DNA of 64,000 nt, from assembly GCA_031308135.1 (NCBI GenBank), contig JAHLJT010008756.1:71955821-72019820 (forward strand), read 5' to 3'. The stretch is from Acheta domesticus. Lineage: Eukaryota; Arthropoda; Insecta; Orthoptera; Gryllidae. Positions within the stretch are counted from its first letter, which is position 1. Every line of letters starts with the position of its first letter. Shown here piece by piece: positions 49,179 to 58,045 of this stretch. The notes beneath the pieces are model-generated. The model searched no databases. It was not told where the DNA came from and saw only the letters and a list, made by a program, of their open reading frames with translations. A program made the position numbers and the translations under genes.

Positions 49179-51179
49179 CGGACCGGTCGTTATAGTCCGG
49201 TGTAAATGAAGAGTTAACTTTCGACCAACTAGGACGTGGTTATATAATTGGAAGCTTCAATGTCAAAAAGTTAAGCTGTAACGAAGCTCCCGAAGGAATA
49301 AACGCATCCCAGCTGATCGCTGTCAATTAGTCTTACATTTAGAGAGTGATATTACTTCAGGGTAGGGAGAAAAGGGGGATAATACTCACATGAGAATACT
49401 TTTTGTAGTTAAGTTAAAATATTTTAATGAAAAATATGAATTATTGTTATTGTTCCTCTGGATTTGCTGTGATGTTGAATTCACATACTCTCCAGCAAAG
49501 CATTGTGCATGGAGAAATATTGCTTGAACATTACCGTATTTTGCGGTACTTTTCACTTCTGTAACCTCATGTAAAAGACAATGATATGAAAATTCCTTGG
49601 AACATTTCCTGTCACTTATTTCTCGCTATTAAGTTTTTCTTTTCTTTGTCTTATGGTTCCGTGCATATACTATCGCGTTTGAGGAAGTTCGTAGGTACAA
49701 AAGTGAAAATCTGTGAAACGGTTTGTCAGTTATGCGAAAAGACCTGATAAGCATACTCTGAAAAAAGGCTCTAGATTTAGTTGTGATCAAAGAAAAGATG
49801 ACGCAAGCGAAATGGAAAGTTTGTAATCAAATGAGATAAGATTTGAATGTATTAAAATGGAGAAAATTAAACACAAAAAAGTAAGAAATTCTTCGAGTCA
49901 GATGATAGTCAAACTTACGTTTAATGAATGGAATTAACTTTGCCATTTACATTTTAAAAAATGAACCACTGCTTTGTTTAGCAAAGAGCTTATATTATCT
50001 TTTTAGTACTTTCCCTATGATAATCGCGCTTCAAATGTGTGATACTAATATTTTTTTCTTTAAATTCGTTTTCTTGTTTGAGGGGTCTACATTGATATTT
50101 TGTGTTATTAAAGTGCATATGTTGGAATTTCACCTGTCATAGTATACATTACCACTAATTGCTATTAGATAAACAGAAGCTTGGACTTGTGCATTTGTAC
50201 TTTCTTTACCATATATCCAGATATTCAGTGCCGATTAGTCACACATCCTTAAAATTCCATTCGTATCACTTCTCATCGTCTTCATTTCAGCACTCAAAAA
50301 TATTATACCACTCGAACTTCACGCATCTTTCTAATCTTTGGTGTACCAGAAGATAATTATTGTTGATAAAGTTCTTCACTGTACGACCTTGTCCTCCAGC
50401 TGTGGCTTCATGTAGTGACTTGGAAATGAACAAAACAAGACATTTCAATACTGTGATCCTTAACGGACATTTCACTGGTCACTAATTTGTACGAAACAAT
50501 TCTGACGTATCCTTCAAAATATGAACTATTAAAAGTAGTAAGTATGAACTATTAAAAGTAAAAGATGTGCGATCCTGTAATCCTTCACAGTGTTGAAAGG
50601 GGCCGCATGTTTTGAATTGGCAATTTTTATAATCTATTAGGAGATTATATATTTTATAACAATCCCACGGGTTGTTTGGCATGAAACACCTATTTAATTA
50701 ATTTACTTTTGCTGCTGGATGTTGCTGCTGTGATGGAGCAAATACGAACTAAGCACTATAGTTTGCGAATCAGCAACTCAAGATCCTTTTTCGATCTCGA
50801 TTGCGAGCCAATGTTATAACAAAGTTCGTAATTTTTACTCTGCATATCTTTATTTTAGTATTAATTCATATTACACTTTCTGTAGCCACTTGCGGACGCA
50901 TAATTTTTATCCTTACAATAAATGTGTGTACGTCCGATAGCAATACAATGTTTACGCATAATTTTGCAAGTGTATTAATTTCCCCTTCACCTCTGAGATC
51001 TATGGGTTACCTCGGAATATATCTAACGGTGTAGGACCGAGATGAGCTACCATTAATTTATTAATTAATTAAATGATTGATATTTCCGGTCACGTGAACT
51101 GTTTGTCATTAGGTCTTTTAGTGAAGTAAACGCTTTTCCCCGAAATGTGGCGGTGTACCTTTCCTTTTCATCCGAAATA
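49179..51179. other. AT-rich stretch, no gene
   Basis: No coding-like frame and no repeat match within the window. The open frames are short and AT-driven. Confidence 0.6.
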
Positions 51180-51478
51180 AGGATGCTGAGAACCGTCGCC
51201 GATTTGCAAGTCGGCTTTTCGGGTGACCTTACTTATACACACACATACATACACTACACTGCCACTCATGTCGGGGGACCGGGCGGGAGCTTAAAGCTTG
51301 TCCCGCCTGGGGTGGCGCACCTGGTAGGAGATACCTAGTTGAGGGAAACATCGTTAGCCGACGCTTGGTAGGATGGCGCCGGATCTCACCATCCTGCGGG
51401 GAAGACCACCGCAATCTCCCGAGGAAAACATGCGTACATCTACGGGAGTAATGACCTTAGCATTTCAGACGCCTGGTA
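51180..51478 (+). repeat. SINE family B, copy 7 (3' half)
   Basis: It starts inside the CA-rich middle (TACACACACATACATACACT), continues CGGGAGCTTAAAGCTTGTCC, GTAGGAGATACCTAGTTGAG and GGCGCCGGATCTCACCATCC, and ends GGGAGTAATGACCTTAGCA. Truncated at its 5' side, it meets copy 8 tail to tail. Confidence 0.8.
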
Positions 51479-51481
51479 TCA

Positions 51482-51626
51482 CTAATGTATCAATCAATCT
51501 TGCGGGTGATTTCCTCCTTTAGGTGTCACCCCCAGCGGAGCACTACCCCACCTGGAAGAAGCTCTATGCTCGCGACTAGTATCCCGATATGTGTAGGAGT
51601 GTGGCGCATGAGGTGGCTGTGTGTGT

Positions 51627-51660
<34 letters not shown>

Positions 51661-51962
51661 TGGAGAGCAAAAAGGAGACAACGAACTAGAAAGAGAAAGG
51701 AAAAACTCACGCGCATGTTATTTGCCCTTTTGATTGGTACTATGCTCCGCCATTTGCCTGGTCTTGATCAGAGAAACCACTGAAAACTATGATCAGAGCA
51801 GACGTCCGATAGAATTCTCCTCAAGTCACTGACTGAATTCAGCATAGCTACCACAGCTAGTGTCGAAAATTTGCCATCGTCAGGACTCGAACCCTAGGAC
51901 CTCCCGGTCAGAGAACCTGCAGTGTTAGCGACAATGCTGGCTCTGAGCTCAACTCGGCCCCT
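51482..51962 (-). repeat. SINE family B, copy 8
   Basis: Long copy in the opposite direction: CACCCCCAGCGGAGCACTAC, TATTTGCCCTTTTGATTGGT, CTATGCTCCGCCATTTGCCT, GATCAGAGCAGACGTCCGAT, GTGTCGAAAATTTGCC and the head GACTCGAACCCTAGGACCTC. A GA microsatellite (51625-51660) occupies the CA position of other copies. Confidence 0.85.
51625..51660. repeat. (GA)n microsatellite inside SINE B copy 8
   Basis: About 17 GA units with one GAAA interruption, preceded by GTGTGTGTGA, at the position where other family B copies carry CA/GT repeats. Confidence 0.95.
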
Positions 51963-52849
51963 AGCTATCTTGGAGTGATGTTCCAGAAGCACGAGAGTCT
52001 TCTTCTCCGGAAATTTGTTCCCAGGGGAGCGATAGTGATCGCAGGAGGTCCTTAAATACTCGCCCCAATTATGTGATCATCGAGGCGTGGTTGTCGAGGA
52101 ACAGGTAGAAATGATTCGCATTCATTTCGTAAACTTTGCAAATTTGTGCTGATGCAGTGTTACTCCCTATTGTCATTACGCCAACTGGAGAAACTTCTTG
52201 AAAACTATCTATATCACTAGAATTCAAGAAAAGTGCACTTCAAAACTTCTTTGTAAAGAAATATTATTTGCATTGATTGTGTATTCCAATTAATTAGCAT
52301 TTGATTAAAAATTGATCTACTATGAGTTTAATTCAGTGGGCGGCAGAAATGCACAACGCGCGCTCTTTGCTATTCGGTGATTGATAGCTCTGTGTTTAAC
52401 TGGCGTGTATGACCTAATTTTTAAATTACTCTATTAGACATTAGATTCATTTTAAAATTCTCACGTGCTTTTCCTCGTAATTTCATCTAACGTATACAAT
52501 ATTTCTTTCCAGAGACGACATCGGAATAAACTAAATCACTAAATAACAAACTAAATCGAACTTTAACTCTACACTTTGATCTGACACTTCCGAAGTATTA
52601 TCAGTTGGCCCTCCATTACAATTCATGGAGTAAAGCGGTCTTCTACAATGCTCAACTGTTTACAATCTGTCAAACAAAATCGGTCACTGGTCTGGACCGA
52701 CAGCGTGTCGCTCAAAAGCCGATAGATGACAATCGGGAAAGGGGTCGAGCAAATCCGCAAGTTAGCCCCAACCGAAAGAAAAACGGCTTTCTAAACTAAC
52801 TTCCCAGCTAAACGCAATACCGGAGGATGAAAAGAAGTGTTTAATACAT
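51963..52849. other. Intergenic stretch, no gene
   Basis: No coding-like frame and no repeat recognised. Confidence 0.6.
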
Positions 52850-52985
52850 GCGGGAGCATGAGGATTTTCGACTTCGAATTCCGCATAGGGTGTGGGTGTT
52901 TGTCCCTTGCCTTTCCTTGGTGTTACCGCGGACGGCCTCCAGTTGTTCTTAACTCAGACTCGAGAAGACAGCAAGTGTTTTCGTT
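52850..52985 (+). repeat. SINE family A, copy 4 (degraded fragment)
   Basis: TTCGACTTCGAATTCCGCAT stands at the B-box position, followed by TGTTTGTCCCTTGCCTTTCC and GCGGACGGCC, in the same order as GTTTGTCCCTTGTCTTTC and GGAAGGCC in copy 2. The A-box part and 3' end are not recognisable. Confidence 0.5.
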
Positions 52986-53434
52986 CTGCATTGTTCGAGA
53001 TATCTTTCTTCTCCATGAGGCTATATAGTAAAGCTTTTAAGGGGGAAAAATTGAATCTTTAGGATAGGTCGAGTAAAATCCTGTGAGGTTTGTAATTTTT
53101 GTTGACCTATCCAAGATCCCATTTTTATTTAAAGACGAAGTCAAGATCAAAACGTAGATTAAGAAATAATTATTAACAAGCGTGCGAAACAGGTGATTCG
53201 CGCACGAATCGAGTTTTTCGCCAGAGCGTATGTGAGGCGAAGCATATTTTAACACGTCGTGTCTGAAAGATATTCCACACACTCTTCGCGATGCTTCGTA
53301 ATATTTCGCACACTATTAATTAGAATGAAAAAAGTAGCTGTTTCACACACGGAAAACAATCACAAGAAACCATGTTTAATAATAAACATAATAAACAAAA
53401 TATTTAGAAGTAGCTCCGAGGATAATGAACCCTT
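52986..53434. other. AT-rich spacer
   Basis: Nothing recognised. Confidence 0.5.
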
Positions 53435-53528
53435 TCGCGCCCGTGTTGAGGTTCGTTTCTGTACGATAGGGCGCGCCCTCGTCACCGCGAGAAGAGGGCA
53501 GCGCAGGGTTCGAATCTGGGTCGCGGCA

Positions 53529-53619
<91 letters not shown>

Positions 53620-53890
53620 TTCATCTCCGCCCCCGCCGCCGCCGCCGCTGCCGTCGCTCGCTCCCGCCATCCCGCGCTGGCGGCGGCGGCGGTGGTGGCA
53701 GATGACCTCGACCGCGCGGCACGGCGCGGTCCAGCGGCGGGGGCGCGCGGCGGAGGCGGAGATGAAGGCGGCGGCGGCGGCAGCGCAGACCCCCACCGCG
53801 GCTCCAGGACCACGTGGTGCGCGCTCCGCCCCCGCCGCTCCCCGCGCCTTCACATTCAGCACAGTGGCTCCCCCACGTAGCACCGCGTGC
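53435..53890. promoter_or_regulatory. GC-rich island with long GCC array
   Basis: Dense CG dinucleotides from about 53435 to 53890, abruptly bounded by AT-rich DNA. A GCC array occupies 53529-53619. On the minus strand an ATG at about 53672 (context cgggATGGCGGG) opens MAGASDGSGGGGG.. with poly-Gly from the array, so this could be a first exon of a minus-strand gene, but no donor or onward exon is convincing. A B-box-like string GGGTTCGAATCTGGG lies at 53508. Confidence 0.4.
53529..53619. repeat. (GCC)n trinucleotide array
   Basis: About 30 GCC units with a single ACC interruption near 53567. It encodes poly-Arg/Ala/Pro or poly-Gly/Ala in the six frames, so all long open frames across it are uninformative. 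Confidence 0.97.
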
Positions 53891-53967
53891 AACATTTTGG
53901 ACATAGGCGGTGGGAGGGAATGAGATCATGCCTCACTCTAGGTTTCAATCTTGTGAGTAGGCAGAAT

Positions 53968-54143
53968 CAGTGGCGGGTCTACGTTATGGCAGACATGACA
54001 TGTGCCATGGGCGCGACACACAGGGGGCGCTATTTACAGTATACCCGTTAAAACAAATAGCAACACCACTAATTTGAAGTATCCTGACAGGGGCGCAAAT
54101 TCTATGCTTGCCATGGGCACTTGAATACCTAGATACGCCTCTG
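53968..54143. mobile_element. hAT-like MITE family 1, perfect 8-bp target duplication
   Basis: GGCAGAAT stands immediately on both sides (53960-53967 and 54144-54151). The ends are CAGTGGCGGGTCTACG and, inverted, CAGAGGCGTATCTAGG (TIRs of about 16 bases, CAG start). The 8-bp duplication and these ends are the hAT hallmark. The element is 176 bases with no coding capacity. A degraded inverted relative is at 21002-21155. Confidence 0.9.
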
Positions 54144-54250
54144 GGCAGAATCATTCCGATCCGGATAATTCTTGATTTCGGCTTAATATCAGATGATGTG
54201 AAATGACAGGTAGTCCATTTCGAGTATGAGGAGCGATAAAGGCGGCTCCT

Positions 54251-54460
54251 CACATTCGACATTTGGCGAATACCGAGTGTGGGTTCCCGAGTAGCGGGGA
54301 TGAGTTGCTTGCTGTTTGTCGAGCGCCAAACATTCGATTTTCCACCCTACCTGCAGAGTGTACATCAAAGGATGCACATCAAAGGAAGCTCTCTAGCCGA
54401 ACACTCGTTTACTTGGAATTGAGAGAGCTGTCGCTCGCCACTCGCCGAATATCGAATGTG
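54251..54460. mobile_element. MITE-like element with CACATTCGA ends
   Basis: Left end CACATTCGACATTTGGCGA and, inverted, right end CACATTCGATATTCGGCGA agree at 17 of 19 positions. Subterminal GGCGA/TCGCC motifs repeat on both sides. It is about 210 bases, sits between two hAT-like MITEs and has no ORF. I cannot see a clear target duplication or name the superfamily. Confidence 0.6.
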
Positions 54461-54478
54461 TTACGTCGTTATAACGTT

Positions 54479-54861
54479 CAGTGCCGGAGCTAGATAATTT
54501 TGTACACGGAGCAATGTTGAAACGTAGCCCCCTACCACCGAAAAAGATGTGAAAGTTATATCAAGAAACTGCGAGTTATATTATTTCAACAAATAACAAA
54601 AATTAGAACGTTTAAGCTAGAAAAGGTTTTTGTAAATATATTTTAAATAATAGTTTTAAGTAAAAGAATTTAGTGATCAAATAATACAATTTTCATGGTG
54701 ATCTTAAAGCGCTAAAAAATGTGTGTTAAGTTAGTGTTTAATGAAATCACTTGTTATCAATTTTTTACTACTTTCTCCCCCCATGAATCCCATCATCGGT
54801 CCCCTTGGCTTGCGGGGCTCCGGGCGCTTGTCCATTCTGCCCACGCCTAGCGCCGGCACTG
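54479..54861. mobile_element. hAT-like MITE family 3
   Basis: The ends are CAGTGCCGGAGCTAG and, inverted, CAGTGCCGGCGCTAG, 14 of 15 identical. Flanks ATAACGTT (54471-54478) and ATAAGATT (54862-54869) agree at 6 of 8 positions, as expected for an aged 8-bp duplication. The interior of 383 bases is AT-rich with a GC-rich right end and no coding-like frame. Confidence 0.75.
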
Positions 54862-54869
54862 ATAAGATT

Positions 54870-55151
54870 GCACATGATTTTATGAACGCCCATTCCTATA
54901 TTCGTCTTACTCCATCTAAATAGCTGATTCTTAATATAATGTCTTCATGAGACGAGTAATGATGGTTTTAATTTTGAGATTTAATTTACAATGTCCTATG
55001 AAGTGTCACTTCCACGTGTTTCGCGCAACACTGCTTAATTAAAGTATCAAAACAGTCTAAAAGCATAAAACCGCTCATACATGAAGAAATTGAAAGTTTG
55101 TATATAGGAGGTGTAAAACAGTATTTTGCAGCATACGTATATTCTCTTCTG
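54870..55151. other. AT-rich spacer
   Basis: Nothing recognised. Confidence 0.5.
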
Positions 55152-55338
55152 GCCACGACGTAATCGCCTCTCCACGCAGTTCATCACCCCGCCACAAGAG
55201 CCAACGCAATCCCTATTGTAAAACTGCGGGGTTACTAATAGTTTCCTCTCCCGACGCTAGTGGCGCAGAGAAGCTCGTGACATGGCGTGGTGCCGTGAGG
55301 CGTGCCACTGCCACCAGTAGCAGACCTTGACACCTCTG
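55152..55338. mobile_element. hAT-like MITE family 2, truncated copy
   Basis: Aligns end to end, without obvious gaps, with 48819-49004. Shared blocks include CTCCACGCAGTTC, GGGGTTACTAATAGTTTCCT, CTCCCGACGCTAGT and GCGTGCCACTGCCACCAGT. The right end is CAGAGGTGTCAAGGTC when inverted. The left 48 bases, including the left TIR, are missing. Confidence 0.75.
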
Positions 55339-55418
55339 AACTAGACCGCCAGCCTTTCAGAAAATACTTGCGTGTAAAATCCATTATACAATTAGTTGGA
55401 TACTAGAGCGTTTATAAA

Positions 55419-55604
55419 TGAACGCTTTGGCAGCGGTGTTCCACAAAGTATAGTTTTCTACTCGCCTGAAACCATGTTCACATCTTCCAAGACAGCATTT
55501 CGGAAAACACGTTTTCCATTGTTTATCTTGCCCACACAAACGAACGCCAAAACGGCGGTGTTCCGCAAGGTCTAGCTTTATGCCCGCCTGGAAGCACGTT
55601 GGCG
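55419..55604. repeat. Diverged tandem duplication upstream of a CpG island (period ~123 bp)
   Basis: GAACGC..(8-9).CGGTGTTCC.CAA.GT.TAG.TTT....CGCCTG.AA.CA.GTT occurs at 55419-55481 and 55542-55604. Most differences between copies are A/G or C/T. Where they differ, the second copy, which abuts the CpG-rich island, more often has G or C. Confidence 0.7.
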
Positions 55605-56060
55605 CCCACTGCGCGCGCCGTGGCCGCGGCGCGGCGGCGCGGCGCGCGCGCGCCGAGGTAGGGGAAGGGGCGCGCCGCCGCCTCCTTCCCCTCCGCCCGC
55701 CCGTCCTCCCGCTCGACCGGCCGTCAGTTGCTCGCCTGTGCGACCGCGCTCCGCCACGCGGGAGGGCTCCGACCACGACGGCGACGTCCTCTCGTGCAAC
55801 GGTCGTCGCGACGCTGGACGCCGGCGCCGCCGCCGCGTGCAACCTGCCGTCGCTGGCGAGGCGTCGCGACGCCGCCTCTCCCTCCGCAGGGGCAGTTGGC
55901 CTCCGCCGAAGCCGCCCCGCGCCCGCCGCCTCCGCCAAAGCCGCCGTGGCGCTGCGAGCTGTTGCAGCCGGGCCCGGCCCCGGAGCCGGGAGCGCGCGCC
56001 GCCGCCCGCCGCTCGCAGGTTAGACAGACGCGCAGCGTGCACGGGGCTCGGCGCGCACGT
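55560..56060 (+). promoter_or_regulatory. CpG island, possible promoter and first exon(s)
   Basis: An abrupt GC- and CG-rich block in AT-rich DNA. It has an Inr-like TCAGTT at 55725, a donor-like GAG|GTAGGG at about 55654 and an acceptor-like CCTCTCCCTCCGCAG ending at 55889. The arrangement resembles the island of the gene at 2.5 kb, so it is a reasonable candidate 5' end of a neighbouring plus-strand gene, perhaps extending past the right edge of the window. Confidence 0.45.
55890..56018 (+). CDS. Candidate 43-codon internal exon in the CpG island (doubtful)
   Basis: A polypyrimidine tract and CAG precede 55890, and CAG|GTTAGA closes the segment at 56018. In one frame it is open with phase 0 at both ends and starts GQLASAEAAPRPPPPPKPPW followed by RCELLQPGPAPEP. 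The residue mix is more natural than in the other frames. The donor GTTAGA is weak, no partner exon can be identified in the window, and it may simply be 5' UTR. Confidence 0.2.
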
Positions 56061-57273
56061 GATTCTTGGCGGGAGGCTGGGGAATGTGCCGTTTGCAGGC
56101 GGCTGCCGCAACGGCAAAAAATGCAAAGTGTGGTGTTCACGCCTGTTTCTGTTCTTCGCACCTCAATAGCGTGAATCTGTTGATCTGGAGTGACACATAG
56201 TTTCAACTACTCAGTTATTTCAACAATTTGAATTATTATATTGATACCGTTATCTTTTTTCAGACGACGTATGCGAAGGTTGTCTAAATGAGACTCTGTA
56301 TTAATAATAAAGTTGTGAAATCTTGGTTGTACACGTAATAAAATTATTTCACATTTCCGAGTAAGTTCTGACATTTCGTGATTCTGCTAGTTAGTCGAAC
56401 GGAGTGTGAAAGATCTCCCAGTGCATGATGTGTTGCGTTTGGGTGTGGAATGTTCCATTTGCAGACCACGTAGCAAAGAGAAAGAATGCATTGTCATTAG
56501 TGCTGTATTCCTATGATTAATTCACGTCTCGTTAGCTAGTAACTCTTAACATGAACATATTTATACTATTAGAGACTTCTTTATTGCTATTTTTGTCTTC
56601 TTCAAGGCATCTTCTATGCGCAAGGTCTGTCAAATAATTATAGTTTTAAGTAGTGAAACTTATGTTTCTTTATTATATGCCAGAGAAACGCTTTTTGATA
56701 ATATTGGAGTTTAATTTTGACAACTTGCGGATCTGCTACAGTTGCTATTTAGATATATAGAAGGATAAACAATTGGATGCTGACGAGTCTGTCATTATTT
56801 GGTACAATTTGCTGACGTTGTTTTTCTCATTCGCTGCTGATGCTGATGTCCGCAGGTTGAGTTCAGTTGCATGGATTCACACTCGTACCACGTGACTCCT
56901 TCCAACGTGTGTAAATATACCGTTCGGCGCTCGCAGGTGCAAAGACATTTGTCAAACCCACATGTTTGTGTTTACTGTTTGAGTGTATCCCTCGTTCATT
57001 GCATGTAGCAGGGCTGGGTATGATTTTTCGTACGTATTAAATAGTTTCATACTGAACTTGTCAGTTCAGTACATATCACAAAATGTTTCAGAATTTTCAC
57101 TATCGAATGTATTTTGCGGTCAGTGAAAACGTTTTGATAGGCAGTGTTAGTTGATTGCGATGCTGACGCTTGAAGAATTTAACCACAGCAGCTAACTTTT
57201 CTTCTTCATACCTGTAACATAGAAGCAACGATGAAATTGATTTTTGAGATCACGAGACGTTGTGGTTCTACGG

Positions 57274-57432
57274 CAGTGAAACCACATGTAACGAACACGT
57301 TGTGGATGGCAAAAAAGAAAAAAAACTCGCCAGAGAGATGTCCGTCATAGATAGGTTCTGACAAAATGAGTTTGACCCGGACGGAGAAAATTCTCCGCTC
57401 GTTAGAGCTATCCGTTAAGAGAGCTTTCACTG
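57274..57432. mobile_element. Possible pogo/Tc1-like MITE
   Basis: The right end, inverted, begins CAGTGAAAGCTCTCTTAACG, like the TIR of pogo/Tigger-type elements. The left side has CAGTGAAACCACATGTAACG at 57274. The right flank is TA, but the left flank has no TA, so the target duplication is not supported. About 159 bases, no ORF. Confidence 0.4.
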
Positions 57433-57920
57433 TATATGTCCAGATTTAAATTGGCTGTCCCGAGTTGTTGGATGTGATTTTGGATTGTTGGATATGATGG
57501 AAGTAATACGTTGACATAAACATTCCCAAAGGAGAATTTTTAGTTATTTGAACTTTTTTCTCTAGTTGCATAATTTAGAACGTGGTGACGAGAACGTGAT
57601 GCTGTACATGATTCGCATTCGTCGTTTCTCAAACTGCGATGACGTATCGAGGATTTTGCCGAGGTAACATAAACCATTACAGGGATGATGATAACAGAAT
57701 TCTCTTAGGAACATTCCAACCCATGAGTAGATTTCCCTGCAGTCTTAGCAGCTGAATTGAAGGTGACATTATATGTTAGGTGTGATTTTTCAATATAATC
57801 TAATAAAATAACACAATCATATGGTTTTGATAACGTAATGCTGATGTAACTAAAATTGTCATGTTATAGTTGTATTCTTCCGGGTTTTCTTGACTATTAA
57901 ATGCTGACACCCTACATTCA

Positions 57921-58045
57921 ATAAATAAATAAATAAATAAATAAATTGTTGAAATAAAATAAAATAAAATAAAATGTTGAAATAAAATAAAATAAAATGT
58001 TGAAATTAAAATAAAATAAAATATGTTGAAATGAAATAAAATAGT
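57921..58045. repeat. AAAT and AAAATA-type simple repeats
   Basis: An AAAT tetramer run to 57949, then AAAATAAAAT blocks repeatedly interrupted by TGTTGAAAT, so a compound array with a higher-order period of about 30 bases. Confidence 0.9.

Noticed and set aside
53259..53929. Poly-Arg, poly-Ala and poly-Gly frames across the GCC array
   Set aside because: All six frames stay open across a trinucleotide repeat, so openness is uninformative; kept only as a possible promoter island.
55384..56206. Six overlapping long frames on both strands in the 55.6-kb CpG island
   Set aside because: Mutually incompatible and composition-driven; only one short segment bounded by splice-like sites was kept, at low confidence.
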